Source: Pyxidicoccus parkwaysis | GTDB lineage: Bacteria > Myxococcota > Myxococcia > Myxococcales > Myxococcaceae | Length of the DNA: 64,000 nt | Assembly (NCBI RefSeq): GCF_017301735.1 | Contig: NZ_CP071090.1 | Span: 11,453,001 to 11,517,000, forward strand | Reading direction: 5' to 3' | Part shown: positions 1 through 8,838 of the stretch, one piece after another | Position numbering within the stretch: the stretch's first letter is position 1 | Layout of the letters: every line of letters starts with the position of its first letter | Translations under genes and position numbers: made by a program | Notes under the pieces: generated by a model | What the model saw: the letters and a program-made list of their open reading frames with translations, nothing else | Told to the model about the DNA's origin: nothing | Databases searched by the model: none

Positions 1-1732
1 TGGCCACCAGGTTGCCCAGCACCTGGGACACGCGGTCCGGGTCCCACTGCCCCCAGGTGTCGCCATGTGCCTCGAAGACGAGCTGCCGCTCCGGGTGGCT
101 GACCTGGAGCTCCTCCAGCGTCGCCTGGCACACCTCGGCCAGGTTCATCCGCTGGCGCGACACCGGAATCCCTCCGCCCAGCCGGCTGCGCGCGAAGTCG
201 AGGATGTCGTTGATCATCCTCCCCATGCGCGCCGTGGCCTTGCGGATGCGGTCCACCGCGCGCCGCTCCGGCGGGCCCCAGCCCTCCGCGCGCGAGAGCT
301 GGAACGCCGACGCGTTGATGGCGTTGAGCGGGTTGCGCAAGTCATGCCCCAATACAGCGAGGAGCTGCTCGCGGAAGTCCACCGCGCGCTGGAGCGTGGC
401 CTCCGCCTGCTTGTGCTCGGTGATGTCCACCACGGTGCAGCCCAGGCCCAGCAGCTCACCCATGTCCGTGCGCACCGGGTAGACGCTGGCCTGCCACGTG
501 CGGCCGCCGCCCCGGGACGCGGACGGGGACAGGACGAACTCGAACGAGCGCACCGGCTCGCCCGTCTCCAGCGCGCGGTGGAGGATGGGCTCGATGAGGT
601 CCACAATCACCTTCGGCTGGATGTCGCGGAACGTGCGGCCCACGTGGTCGGCCACGGGGACGCCGTTGAGGTCCGCCATGGCCTGGTTGAGGCGCATGTA
701 GCGCAGCTCCGTGTCCATGAAGGCGATGCCCATGGGCGTGGCGGACAAGAGCGCGTTGAGCTGCGCGAGCGAGCGCTGTGCCTCCACGCGCGCGCTGCGC
801 TCATCCGCCTGGAGCCGGGCCTGGACCAGGTACGCCGTGGCCCGCTGGGTGATGCTGCGGAACAGCAGCGTGTCCGGGTCCGAGAAGAGGAAGGCGGTGC
901 GCGAGCCCATGTACGCCACGCCCAGCAGCCGCTCGTCCTCCAGCATGGGCACGCCGTAGACGGCGCGCAGGCCCGGTTCCTTCAGGGCCGGCATCACCAC
1001 GCGCGGGTCCGTGGCGGCCGAGCGCAGGGCCTGCGGCTTGCGCGTGGTGGCCACCTGGCCCATGAAGCCCTCGTCCAGCCGCAGGGCGGTGCCGACGGCC
1101 ACGTCCGCCGCCAGCCCCACCGCGGCGCGCACCACCAGCTGGCTGCCCTCCAGCATCATCACCGCCGCCGAGTCCACCGCGAGCGCCGACTCCATCAGCA
1201 CGTTGAGCAGCCGCATCAGCAGCGCGTCCACGCTGGGGTTGTCCAGCGTGGCCTGCGTCATCCGGTCCAACGCCTGGAGGATGCGCTGACGGGCCTGTGA
1301 GAAACACGTCATGGTGCGCGTGACGACGCGGTCCACCGCCTCGTCCAGCCGCTCCAGTTCGCCCGGCGCCAACCCACGCGGCTCCGCCTCCAGCCGCCGG
1401 AGGATGCACTTGCGCAGGAGCGCGTACTCGGCCGCCACCTCGCCCAAGTCGAAGCCCTGGTCCAGCCGTATCACCGCGTGCTCGTCCCAGAGGGCGGTGC
1501 CCAGGCCCTCGGGGCCGTGCTCGATGACCTCGGCCAACGCGAGGAGCAACTCCGGCATGTGGTCCAGCAGCCAGGTGTGGCGCTCCGCGTGGTCCGCGTG
1601 CAGCGCGTGCATGCTCTGCTCCCAGTCGGACAGCAGTGCCGAGCGGTGCTCACGCAGGAACTCCGCGGCCCGGAGCGTCCTCGCCCCACCGGGCTCCTCT
1701 CTCGTCACGGAGCGTGATTCCGGCTCCAGCAT
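1..1732 (-). CDS. Sensor histidine kinase, RsbRD-like/GAF/PAS/HisKA, cut by window edge
   Basis: Cytoplasmic two-component sensor kinase whose ATPase end lies outside the window; 577 residues are visible. Residues 1-155 are helical and resemble the RsbRD N-terminal domain of stress-signalling proteins, 165-305 look like a GAF domain, 325-445 a PAS domain ending in the usual DITEHKQAE linker, and the H-box LGHDLRNPL places the phospho-acceptor at His463. No membrane segment is seen, so it probably senses an internal signal. The ATG at 1732 is preceded by GGGAGG. No response regulator gene is adjacent, as is common for orphan kinases in myxobacteria. Domain calls are by eye; the kinase call is certain, the ligand unknown. 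Confidence 0.93.
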   Translation of the reverse strand, partial: MLEPESRSVTREEPGGARTLRAAEFLREHRSALLSDWEQSMHALHADHAERHTWLLDHMPELLLALAEVIEHGPEGLGTALWDEHAVIRLDQGFDLGEVAAEYALLRKCILRRLEAEPRGLAPGELERLDEAVDRVVTRTMTCFSQARQRILQALDRMTQATLDNPSVDALLMRLLNVLMESALAVDSAAVMMLEGSQLVVRAAVGLAADVAVGTALRLDEGFMGQVATTRKPQALRSAATDPRVVMPALKEPGLRAVYGVPMLEDERLLGVAYMGSRTAFLFSDPDTLLFRSITQRATAYLVQARLQADERSARVEAQRSLAQLNALLSATPMGIAFMDTELRYMRLNQAMADLNGVPVADHVGRTFRDIQPKVIVDLIEPILHRALETGEPVRSFEFVLSPSASRGGGRTWQASVYPVRTDMGELLGLGCTVVDITEHKQAEATLQRAVDFREQLLAVLGHDLRNPLNAINASAFQLSRAEGWGPPERRAVDRIRKATARMGRMINDILDFARSRLGGGIPVSRQRMNLAEVCQATLEELQVSHPERQLVFEAHGDTWGQWDPDRVSQVLGNLVA

Positions 1733-2032
1733 CGCCGACCTCCCGAGGCCCTGCCCGCCCTCGCCACTCCGCCTCAATGTTGGGCACGCCCTGACGCTCG
1801 TGCCTTGCCCTCACGTCTCAGTGAAGGCGCACTCCCGGGCGCCACGTCGCGCCGCCGCCGCCCGGGCCCCCGGCACTGCGCCCGCCGGGGCTGGCTGCCG
1901 CTCCCCGCGGGGCGAGGCGTCCGTGGGGATGTGTACCTTCGTACAAGCATCACCTCGTCCACCCGCTGGCGCCCGGCTCATGCGACGTCCCTGCTGTGGG
2001 GACGGCGCCTCTGGCGTTAGGTTGGATGGAAG
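1733..2032. other. Divergent intergenic region, no gene seen
   Basis: 300 bp between the divergent kinase and cyclodeaminase genes. No convincing small ORF, RNA gene or sigma-54 box was found. Promoters for both genes should lie here but cannot be placed by eye. Confidence 0.5.
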
Positions 2033-2995
2033 ATGCGCACCCTCCTGCTGACCCGCTCCGATGTGTCCCGCAACCTCCAGGCGCTCACCCTGCTGGAGGA
2101 CCTGCGTGAGGCCTTCCGCACCGATGCCCTCGCCCGCACGGTGGCCCCGCAGCGCGCTCGCGCCTCCCTGCACGCGGAGGGCACCGCGATGGTGCTCTTC
2201 CCCGGCAGCCTGCCCGGCATTCCCGCGTACACGGTGAAGGTGCACGCGAAGTTCCCCGGGCAGACGCCGGCGATTCAGGGCGTGGTGCAGCTGCATGATT
2301 TGGCCACGGGCTCGCTGCTGGCCATCATGGACTCCGGGCACCTGACGGCGCTGCGCACGGGCGTGGTGGGAGCGCTCTCCGCGGACGTGCTGGCGCGGCC
2401 GGACGCGAGCCGGGTGGCGCTCATCGGCGCGGGGCGGCAGGCGGTGCTGCAGCTCAAGTCGCTGCGGCTGGTGCGCTCGCTGAACCACGTGCGCGTCTAC
2501 GACTCGGAACCTGAGCGCGCGCTCAGCTTCGCCACGCGCATGTACAAGGAGCTGAGCCTGCCGGTGCGCATGGAGGAGTCGGTGGCGGACGCGGTGGCGG
2601 ACGCGGACATCGTGGTGGCGGCGACGTGGAGCCGGATTCCCTTCCTGCACCCCGGCATGCTGCGGCCGGGCACGCACGTCATCACCCTGGGCGCGGACGA
2701 GCCGGGCAAGGCGGAGGTGTCCGCGGAGCTCTTGAAGCAGTCGCTCTTCGTGGTGGACCACCGGGGGCTGGCCGTCAGCGGCGGCTCCGCGGGCAACGTG
2801 GGGCTGGGCGAAGACGCCATCCACGCGGAGCTGGGAGAAATCATCGCGGGCCTGAAGCCGGGGCGCACGTCGCCGGAGCAGGTGACGGTGTTCGGCGCGG
2901 TGGGGCTGCCCTTCCAGGACCTGGCCGCCGCGTGGCACGTGTACCAGCCGGCGCAAGGTGACGAGGCCATTCAAGGCCTGGACTTCAACGCATGA
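2033..2995 (+). CDS. Ornithine cyclodeaminase / mu-crystallin family protein
   Basis: NAD(P)-dependent enzyme of the ornithine cyclodeaminase/mu-crystallin superfamily, 320 aa, the usual length. The family includes ornithine cyclodeaminase, alanine dehydrogenase and ketimine reductases; sequence alone does not settle the substrate. The Rossmann segment (ALIGAGRQAVLQL, about residue 130) and upstream sequence with MDSGHLTALRTGVVGALS match the family, as does the later HVITLGADEPGKAEV segment. It is monocistronic, followed by a strong hairpin and a convergent small gene. Proline synthesis from ornithine is one possibility, an opine/imine reductase another. The ATG at 2033 lacks a strong Shine-Dalgarno sequence (TGGATGGAAG upstream). 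Confidence 0.9.
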   Translation: MRTLLLTRSDVSRNLQALTLLEDLREAFRTDALARTVAPQRARASLHAEGTAMVLFPGSLPGIPAYTVKVHAKFPGQTPAIQGVVQLHDLATGSLLAIMDSGHLTALRTGVVGALSADVLARPDASRVALIGAGRQAVLQLKSLRLVRSLNHVRVYDSEPERALSFATRMYKELSLPVRMEESVADAVADADIVVAATWSRIPFLHPGMLRPGTHVITLGADEPGKAEVSAELLKQSLFVVDHRGLAVSGGSAGNVGLGEDAIHAELGEIIAGLKPGRTSPEQVTVFGAVGLPFQDLAAAWHVYQPAQGDEAIQGLDFNA

Positions 2996-3040
2996 GGGCC
3001 TGGGCGCGAGGCGCCGTGGAAGAACGGCGCCCCTGGGCCC
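2996..3040. terminator. Hairpin between convergent genes
   Basis: The inner stem GGCGCCG/CGGCGCC is perfect around an 8-nt loop, with an outer GGGCC/GGCCC pairing. There is no U-tract on either side. It lies in the 50-bp gap between the convergent cyclodeaminase and DUF2171 genes, which suggests a bidirectional terminator. Confidence 0.55.
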
Positions 3041-3045
3041 TGGTG

Positions 3046-3288
3046 TCACTGGTGGATGGGAGGAACTTCCCGGGGCGCGGAGAAGAGGCTGTCGCGTCCG
3101 TGGTTGAGGATGACCTCGCCGTGGATGACCTCGCGCACGTCGTCGATGGAGACGGCGAAGTCATGGTGGCGGAAGAGCCCCTTCTCGACGAGGAGCTCCT
3201 TCTCCGTCACGCCGATGATGCGGCCGATGGTGTGGCCGTCATTGCCCCGAACCTTCATGCCCTTGTGGATTTCCGACCGGTTGAACAT
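3046..3288 (-). CDS. DUF2171 / PRC-barrel-like small protein
   Basis: 80-aa cytoplasmic protein. The first half (IHKGMKVRGNDGHTIGRI, then GVTEKELLVEKGLF) follows the DUF2171/PRC-barrel pattern of a small beta-barrel with a G-x-x-I-G-x-I turn, and the second half (HHDFAVSIDDVREV) completes it. Proteins of this type are often stress-linked, but the function is unknown. The start at 3288 is chosen because GGGGAG lies just upstream and the domain begins there; the frame stays open far upstream but that extension has no domain-like content. It converges on the cyclodeaminase gene. Confidence 0.8.
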   Translation of the reverse strand: MFNRSEIHKGMKVRGNDGHTIGRIIGVTEKELLVEKGLFRHHDFAVSIDDVREVIHGEVILNHGRDSLFSAPREVPPIHQ

Positions 3289-3645
3289 CGTTGGCTCCCC
3301 GGGGCCGTGGGCCATGAAAGGGCGGGCCCCTGCGCAAAAAGCTGCCGTGTGCCTCCACGCGGCGCAGCGGGCGGGCGGCGCGTGGCCCTGCTTCTTCCCC
3401 GTGGCCCGGGCGGGACGGGTATCGGTGGGCGTCCTGGCTGCCATGGCCTTCGCGTCGAGGAGGCAGGCAGGCGTCCGGCATGTCCGCTGAAGTCCGCTCG
3501 CGGGTTGCACCGGGCGCGCGTCAGCCCCATCGGTGAAGGGCGGAGCGCCGGGCGAGGAACCACCCTGTGCCGGGTCTTCCGTCCGCGGGGCGTGGGCGCG
3601 GGCCGGCGCCTTCCCCGCGGTCCTCGTCGCTTCGAGGGAGTGCGG
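3289..3645. other. Intergenic region upstream of two divergent genes
   Basis: 357 bp between the DUF2171 gene and the glycosidase gene. Open frames here (including an in-frame upstream extension of the small gene, rich in Ala/Pro/Arg) look like GC-driven shadows. No RNA gene, repeat or clear promoter motif was recognised. Confidence 0.5.
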
Positions 3646-5589
3646 ATGCGCCGCATCGCCGACTACGCGCTCCTGGGGGACTGTCACTCCGCCGCGCTCG
3701 TGGGCAGGGACGGCTCCATCGACTGGGCCTGCTTCCCCCGCTTCGACTCGCCCGCGGTCTTCTGCCGCATCCTCGACATCCGCCGGGGCGGCAGCTTCGG
3801 CGTCGCGCCCGAGGGGAACTTCCGCTCCACACGCGCATACCTGGAGGACACCAACGTCCTCGTGACGAACTTCCACACGCCGCGCGGCGTGCTCGAGGTC
3901 GTGGACTGCATGCCCGTCTTCCCCGGTGGCGGCTCGCGCGGCACGCACGTGGGCACGCGCCACTCGCTGCTGCGGCGCATCCGGTGTCTCGCCGGCGAGG
4001 TCATGGTCCGCGTGGTGCTCACCCCGCGCTTCGAGTACGGCTCCTTCGTCCCGCGCACGCGCCTCACTTCGTGGCGCACCGCCGAAGTCGTGGGCGGCGC
4101 GGACGCGCTCTGGGTGACGACGACGCACCCGCTGGTGGCCCGCGCGGACGCGCTGCGCGCGCGGTGGAAGCTGCGCGCCGGAGAGGAGGCCTGGGTGGAG
4201 GCGGCATGGACGCCGTCATTCGTCGAGCGCTCCCCCGCGGACGCGCCGGACCGCGCCGTCTTCCGCCAGCGATTGGAGGACACGCTCACCTTCTGGCGCA
4301 CGTGGGTGGCCCGCTGCGCGTACACCGGCGAGCACGCGCGCGCGGTGCGGCGCTCGGCGCTCACGCTCAAGGCGCTCACGTATGCGCCCACCGGCGCGCT
4401 GGTGGCCGCGCCCACCACGTCGCTGCCCGAGGAGCCCGGCGGCGTGCGCAACTGGGACTACCGCTTCACCTGGCTGCGGGACACCTCGCTCACGCTCATC
4501 TCGCTCCTGGTGATGGGCTACCGCGACGAGGCGGACGCCTTCCGCCACTGGCTGCGGCGCACCAGCGCGGGCCGCGCGGCGGACGTGCAAATCATGTACG
4601 GCATCCAGGGGCACCGCCTGCTGCCGGAAGTCGAGCTGACGCACCTCGCGGGCCACGGCGGCGCGCGTCCGGTGCGCATCGGCAATGGCGCGGTGAAGCA
4701 GCTCCAGCTCGACGTGCCCGGTGAGTTCCTGGAGGCCGCGTGGCTGTACGCGCGCGCGGGCGGGCCGGTGTCGAAGACGAACTGGACCTTCCTGTCCGGG
4801 CTGGCGGAGGAGGTGTGCCAGCACTGGCGCCTGCCGGACCAGGGACTGTGGGAGATGCGAGACTCGCCCCGGCACTTCGTCCACTCGAAGCTGCTGTGCT
4901 GGGTTGCGCTGGACAGGGCGCTGCGGCTGGCTCGCGCGAGGGGACTGCCGGCGCCGCTGTCACGCTGGGCCCGGGAGCGCGCGGCGCTGAGGCGCTTCCT
5001 GCTGGAGTGCGCGGAGGGCGGCTGGTTTCCGCAGGCGCGAGGCTCGGACGCGGCGGATGCGTCCACGCTGCTGGTGCCGGCGCTGGGCTTTCTGCCCGTG
5101 GCGCACCCGCTGGTGCGGCGCACGGTGGAGGTGGTGCGCGAGCGGCTGGAGTCCGACGGGCTGCTGTACCGCTACCACACGCCGGACGGGCTCCAGGGCG
5201 GGGAGGGGATGTTCCTCCTGTGCTCGTTCTGGCTGGTGGACCTGCTGGCGCACGCGGGCCGGCGCGACGAGGCGGAGGCGGTGCTCGCGCGGCTGCTGCG
5301 GCTGGGCAACGACGTGGGGCTCTTCGCGGAGGAGTCCGTGCCCGGCACCGGCGAGGCGCTGGGCAACTTCCCCCAGGCCTTCACGCACATGGCCCTGGTG
5401 TCCTCGTGCGCGCAGCTCTCCTGCCTCTCCACCGCCCTCCGGCGTCCCTCTCCGGACGAGGCGTACGACTTCGCCAGCTTCGCGTTGGAGCAGTTGCTCG
5501 CGCGCAGGCCTCTCCGCACGGAGCGGGCGGCCAGCGCCGTCCCGGGCTTCCTGTCGGGTTTCATGCAGGACGCGGGGGCTCCGGACTGA
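3646..5589 (+). CDS. Glycoside hydrolase family 15 protein (glucoamylase/trehalase-like)
   Basis: 647-aa cytoplasmic GH15 enzyme. Members with this architecture hydrolyse alpha-glucosidic bonds, and bacterial ones of this size are often trehalases or glucoamylases. The N-terminal beta-sandwich starts with the signature IADYALLGDCHSAALV and DGSIDWACFPRFDSP; the (alpha/alpha)6 catalytic barrel has GVRNWDYRFTWLRDTSLT near residue 265 and the late segment GLFAEESVPGTGEALGNFPQAFTHMAL, which carries the region of the second catalytic acid. Length is normal. The ATG at 3646 follows GAGGGAG. A role in trehalose or glycogen turnover is an inference from the family. No signal peptide is present. Confidence 0.93.
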   Translation: MRRIADYALLGDCHSAALVGRDGSIDWACFPRFDSPAVFCRILDIRRGGSFGVAPEGNFRSTRAYLEDTNVLVTNFHTPRGVLEVVDCMPVFPGGGSRGTHVGTRHSLLRRIRCLAGEVMVRVVLTPRFEYGSFVPRTRLTSWRTAEVVGGADALWVTTTHPLVARADALRARWKLRAGEEAWVEAAWTPSFVERSPADAPDRAVFRQRLEDTLTFWRTWVARCAYTGEHARAVRRSALTLKALTYAPTGALVAAPTTSLPEEPGGVRNWDYRFTWLRDTSLTLISLLVMGYRDEADAFRHWLRRTSAGRAADVQIMYGIQGHRLLPEVELTHLAGHGGARPVRIGNGAVKQLQLDVPGEFLEAAWLYARAGGPVSKTNWTFLSGLAEEVCQHWRLPDQGLWEMRDSPRHFVHSKLLCWVALDRALRLARARGLPAPLSRWARERAALRRFLLECAEGGWFPQARGSDAADASTLLVPALGFLPVAHPLVRRTVEVVRERLESDGLLYRYHTPDGLQGGEGMFLLCSFWLVDLLAHAGRRDEAEAVLARLLRLGNDVGLFAEESVPGTGEALGNFPQAFTHMALVSSCAQLSCLSTALRRPSPDEAYDFASFALEQLLARRPLRTERAASAVPGFLSGFMQDAGAPD

Positions 5590-5694
5590 GGCACCGGTGT
5601 GGCCGGCCGGCTGCCCTGCCTGCATGCGGGCGTGGAGCGTGGGCCGGCTGACTGCTCCCGGGGCCGTGCCCATCTTCGCCCTGGGGAGGTGTCT

Positions 5695-5988
5695 ATGGTC
5701 GTCGGCTTCTTGGCGTCGCGGCCGGGGCGGTGGCTCCGCATCGTGACGGGCGCTGGGATGGTGCTGGGAGGACTGTCCTCGGGGACTCCGCGCGGCGCGG
5801 CCGTGGCGCTCGCGGGGCTGGGGCCGCTGCTCACCGGCATGTTTGACGTGTTACCCCTGGCCGCGCTCTTCGGCCTTCCGATACACGGCGAGGCGCTGCG
5901 CCGGGAGTTGGGCATGACGGAGGAGACGCCGCTATTGGACGGGCTCCAGCGCCCGGCTACGCGAACGACGCCCATCACGATTCACTGA
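5695..5988 (+). CDS. DUF2892 small inner-membrane protein
   Basis: 97-aa protein with two hydrophobic stretches (about residues 14-32 and 35-60) and a short soluble tail. The N-terminal pattern, an RxLRIVTGAGMVLGG helix followed by a second helix ending in CDVL-like FDVLPLAALFG, fits the DUF2892/YgaP-type membrane domain, here without a rhodanese partner. The start has GGGGAGG 6 nt upstream. It lies about 100 bp after the GH15 gene in the same direction and may be co-transcribed. Function unknown. Confidence 0.75.
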   Translation: MVVGFLASRPGRWLRIVTGAGMVLGGLSSGTPRGAAVALAGLGPLLTGMFDVLPLAALFGLPIHGEALRRELGMTEETPLLDGLQRPATRTTPITIH

Positions 5989-5997
5989 CGCGCGCGT

Positions 5998-6684
5998 CTA
6001 CTTGCGGACCTGGAAGGGAATGTCGAGCGAGCCGAACAGCTCGCCGCTGTTCTCATCCACGAGCCGGGCCTGGAGCACGACCTGGCTCTCGCGCGTGGCC
6101 ACGCCCTGGAAGAAGAGGAAGCCCGACACCTGGCCTCCGTCGATGAGCGTGCCCTCCGGCAGCGCCTTGGCGAGCATGTCACTCGAGGGCAGCGGGTCCG
6201 CGCACCGGCCGCCGCCCGTCGTGTTCGGGTAGTAGGGGCCGTAGGAGCCGATGAAGGGATTGTGCGGGTCGCCCTGCCGGTATGCGCCCGCCGCTCCCAG
6301 GTCGAGCGTCTCGCCGCGTCCCGCGCCGCCCACGCCCTGGCCCGAGCTCAGGTTGGGGCTCAGCACCAGCGGCGGCACCGCGGCGTACTTGAAGCGCGAC
6401 TCGCCTCCGACGAGGGAGAAGGCGCCGTACTCCAGGCGCAGGGGCCGGCCGCTGTGGTTCTCCAGGTGGACGAGCACGGGCGTGAGGTCGCGCTCCAGGT
6501 TCTCCGGCTGGCCCTTCCACGCGTTGCCGGACGCGACCATCACCACGCCGGCGGACTCGGCCCTCGCGGCGTCCTTCGCGCCCTCCTGCGGTTGGGCCTC
6601 GGACGTGGGACGCAGCCCCCCCGCCTCATGGGTGCAACCCGAGGCGACGAGCAGCGCCACGGTGACGAGCCGGATTCCTGGCAT
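5998..6684 (-). CDS. Putative lipoprotein, function unknown
   Basis: 228-aa lipoprotein: signal peptide of 16 residues ending in the lipobox VASGC. The mature part has an Ala/Glu-rich linker followed by a globular region with a segment (PVLVHLENHSGRPLRLEYGAF) that resembles periplasmic immunoglobulin-like or copper-chaperone-like folds, and the C-terminus VDENSGELFGSLDIPF. The start at 6684 has an excellent AGGAGGAAG. It converges on the DUF2892 gene with a 9-bp gap. No specific function can be assigned. Confidence 0.8.
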   Translation of the reverse strand: MPGIRLVTVALLVASGCTHEAGGLRPTSEAQPQEGAKDAARAESAGVVMVASGNAWKGQPENLERDLTPVLVHLENHSGRPLRLEYGAFSLVGGESRFKYAAVPPLVLSPNLSSGQGVGGAGRGETLDLGAAGAYRQGDPHNPFIGSYGPYYPNTTGGGRCADPLPSSDMLAKALPEGTLIDGGQVSGFLFFQGVATRESQVVLQARLVDENSGELFGSLDIPFQVRK

Positions 6685-6730
6685 GGGACTTCCTCCTCGG
6701 GTGAAAGGTAGGAAGCCGCGCGATGGAGCG

Positions 6731-6761
6731 GGGGCCCGGAGCACCCGTCCACCCGGGCCCC
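6731..6761 (-). terminator. GC-rich hairpin after nmrA-like gene
   Basis: A perfect 9-bp stem, GGGGCCCGG/CCGGGCCCC, with a 13-nt loop, 24 bp past the stop of the NmrA-family gene. No U-tract. It probably ends that transcript before the lipoprotein gene. Confidence 0.5.
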
Positions 6762-6784
6762 GAGGTGCCCGGGCGCTGGTGTCC

Positions 6785-7711
6785 TCAGTGGCTGGTGGAA
6801 GGCGCGGGCTCCGCGGCCGCGTGGGGCCAGGCGGGCGAGGTGAGCGCGCTCCAGTCCTGCCCGCGCGCCCAGTCCTCGAAGGTGTGCCAGCGCACCTCGG
6901 GGAACGAGGCCCGCAGCGTGAGGATGTCCGCGTGGTAGCCCACCCTGTCCAACCATTCCCACATGGCCGCGAGGTCCTCGCTGCGCTCGCGCAGGTAGTC
7001 CAGCGGGAGCTGCTCGTAGTGGATGCGGTGGCCGCTCACCATGGACAGGAGTCCCGCGGCCTGCTGGCCCGTCACCTCGTCCGAGGCGACGTCCACGCGC
7101 TGCTCGAGGAAGCGGTCCGGCTCCTCCAGCACGCGCACGGTGAAGGCGGCCAGGTCGTCCAGCGCCACCATCTGCAGGCCGTGCGTGGGCGGCAGGCCCA
7201 TGGCGAGCACGCCCGCCTTCAGCCCCTTCTCGAACATGGGGCTGGTGAAGTTCTCCATGAAGAAGGTGGGCCCCAGGATGGTGTACGGCAGGCCGCTGCG
7301 CTGCACGTGCAGCTCCACGCGGTGCTTGCTGTCGAAGTGGGGGATGCCCGTGCGGCGGTCCGCGCCGGCCACCGATGAGTAGACGTAGTGCCGCACGCCC
7401 GCCAGCCGCGCCGCGTCCGCCAGGTTGAGGCCGTGGCGGACTTCCGTGTCCACGCCGCCCTCGAAGGGCGTGGCCATGGCGTACATGGCGTCCATGCCCT
7501 GCGCGGCGAGCGCAATCGCATCCACGTTGTCGAAGTCCCCCACGGCGAGCTCGGCGCCCAGCGTCCGCAGTTCCTCGGAGGCGGGCGAGTCGGGGTTCCG
7601 GACGAAGGCGGTGACCCGGTGGCCGCGCTTCAGGAGCTGGCGGGCCACGGCGCCGCCCTGCCGGCCGGTGGCACCGGTGACGAGCACGGAGCGGAAGAAG
7701 GACATGGGCAT
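6785..7711 (-). CDS. NmrA family NAD(P)-binding oxidoreductase
   Basis: 308-aa atypical short-chain dehydrogenase of the NmrA/HSCARG group. The Rossmann glycine motif VTGATGRQGGAVARQL lies at residues 10-25, followed by RGHRVTAFVRNPDS, DFDNVDAIALAAQGMD and the central YVYSSVAGADRRTG segment where the catalytic Tyr of classical SDRs is not in a YxxxK motif, as usual for this group. These proteins act as quinone or flavin reductases or as redox sensors binding NADPH; which applies here cannot be read. The start codon has GAGG upstream, and a second in-frame ATG lies two codons later. Confidence 0.9.
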   Translation of the reverse strand: MPMSFFRSVLVTGATGRQGGAVARQLLKRGHRVTAFVRNPDSPASEELRTLGAELAVGDFDNVDAIALAAQGMDAMYAMATPFEGGVDTEVRHGLNLADAARLAGVRHYVYSSVAGADRRTGIPHFDSKHRVELHVQRSGLPYTILGPTFFMENFTSPMFEKGLKAGVLAMGLPPTHGLQMVALDDLAAFTVRVLEEPDRFLEQRVDVASDEVTGQQAAGLLSMVSGHRIHYEQLPLDYLRERSEDLAAMWEWLDRVGYHADILTLRASFPEVRWHTFEDWARGQDWSALTSPAWPHAAAEPAPSTSH

Positions 7712-7803
7712 GGTGGGACCTCGGGCGATGGATGTGGGGAAGGTGGGGATGGCCTCGCCCGGTGGCGAGCACGGGACTGCCGGCCCGCCGAGCAGGCGGG
7801 GCG

Positions 7804-7822
7804 CCTGTCATGCCCGGACAGG
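7804..7822 (-). terminator. Small hairpin after the histone-like gene
   Basis: CCTGTC/GACAGG stem with a 7-nt loop, 16 bp beyond the stop of the Lys/Ala-rich protein gene. It is short and lacks a U-tract, so it is only a weak terminator candidate. Confidence 0.3.
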
Positions 7823-7837
7823 CCCCCGCCCGTGCGC

Positions 7838-8620
7838 CTAGCGCTTCTTGTCCGTGGGCTTCTCCGTCTTGGCGCCCTTCTTGTCCGCCTTGCTCCTGCT
7901 GGCGCGGACCTCCTTCGCGAGGGCGGCGGCGCGCGCCAGTCCCTTGGAGCCGGTGGTCAGCGCCGTGCTCACCACGCGCCCGAGGAGGCCCTGCTTCGAG
8001 GCGGCCGTGGTGCGCTTCGCCGGGGCGCGGGTGCGCTCGGCCGCCGTCTCCGTGCGCTTCGTCGAAGCACTGGTGCGCTCGGCCGCCGTCTCCGCGCGCT
8101 TCGCCGGGGCACGGGTGCGCTCGGACGCCGTCTCCGCGCGCTTCGCCGTCTTCCCGCGCGCCGTCCGGGTGGAGGCCTTCGCCGCCGTGGAGGCCGGCTT
8201 CGCGCGGGTCGCCCCCGCGCTCTTGCGCGCCGTCTTGCCGGTGCTCGTCTTCTTCGCGGCGGCGGTGTCCTTCGCGGCGGCGGTGTCCTTCGCGGCGGCG
8301 GTGCTCTTCGCGGCGGTGGAGCCCTTCGCGGCGGCCTTGCGCGCACCGGTGGGGCGCTTCGTCGCCGCCCTGGCGCGAGCCTCCTTCTGGGCCCGGGCCT
8401 CGCGACGCTCCTGGAGGCGCCGCACCGTCTCCGAGTGCGCCATTCCGTAGTGGATTTCACCCTGGTGCGCGCCGGGAACGGTGTCCGGCTGCTGCGTCTG
8501 GAACTCGCTCTTGAGCGGCTTCTGCTTGTCCTCGTCGTTGCCGAGCCTGTCCGGCGTGCCGACCGCGGCCTGCATCGGCTTCTTGGATTGGAAGTGGTCG
8601 AAACTGTAGGTCCTGGGCAT
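7838..8620 (-). CDS. Histone H1-like Lys/Ala-rich repeat protein
   Basis: 260-aa protein. Residues 1-85 are a non-repetitive head (FDHFQSKKPMQAAVG, EIHYGMAHSETVRRLQERREAR). The rest is a highly basic, low-complexity tail made of short repeats: TAAAKD-type hexads (residues about 105-125), then three to four 14-residue units of the form KRAETAAERTRAPA, ending KKGAKTEKPTDKKR. This is the composition of histone H1 C-terminal tails and of bacterial AlgP/Hc1/KapC-like DNA-binding tails, so nucleoid binding is a fair inference. The start at 8620 is supported by AGGAGAG. The head matched no family I know. Confidence 0.8.
   Translation of the reverse strand: MPRTYSFDHFQSKKPMQAAVGTPDRLGNDEDKQKPLKSEFQTQQPDTVPGAHQGEIHYGMAHSETVRRLQERREARAQKEARARAATKRPTGARKAAAKGSTAAKSTAAAKDTAAAKDTAAAKKTSTGKTARKSAGATRAKPASTAAKASTRTARGKTAKRAETASERTRAPAKRAETAAERTSASTKRTETAAERTRAPAKRTTAASKQGLLGRVVSTALTTGSKGLARAAALAKEVRASRSKADKKGAKTEKPTDKKR
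8030..8160. repeat. 42-bp coding tandem repeats
   Basis: Three to four imperfect tandem copies of a 42-bp unit (14 codons, KRAETAAERTRAPA type) within the histone-like gene. Copy number may vary between strains because the period is in frame. Confidence 0.8.
8262..8316. repeat. 18-bp coding tandem repeats
   Basis: About three near-identical copies of an 18-bp unit (GGCGGCGGTGTCCTTCGC on the + strand), encoding AAAKDT-type hexads in the same gene. Confidence 0.75.
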
Positions 8621-8838
8621 CCCGCTCTCCTCGTGTGCCGCGCGTGCTCGCGCGCTCTCCACACAAGGTAGGAATCCTCCTGGCGGGAGGGCAGGTGTCC
8701 GGTGGGAATGGCCCGTCCCGGGCTGCGAGCATGCGGACACTCGGCGCGGCGTGGCGCGGTGCGAGCGCGACACTCTGTCCGGAATCAGAAGCGGCGGCAC
8801 CACTCCGGGCCTCGTGCGTGCCATGGTGCCGGCCACCT

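Noticed and set aside
3289..3645. N-terminal extension of the DUF2171 protein or an additional gene
   Set aside because: The extension is Ala/Pro/Arg-rich without domain features, and GGGGAG precedes the ATG at 3288.
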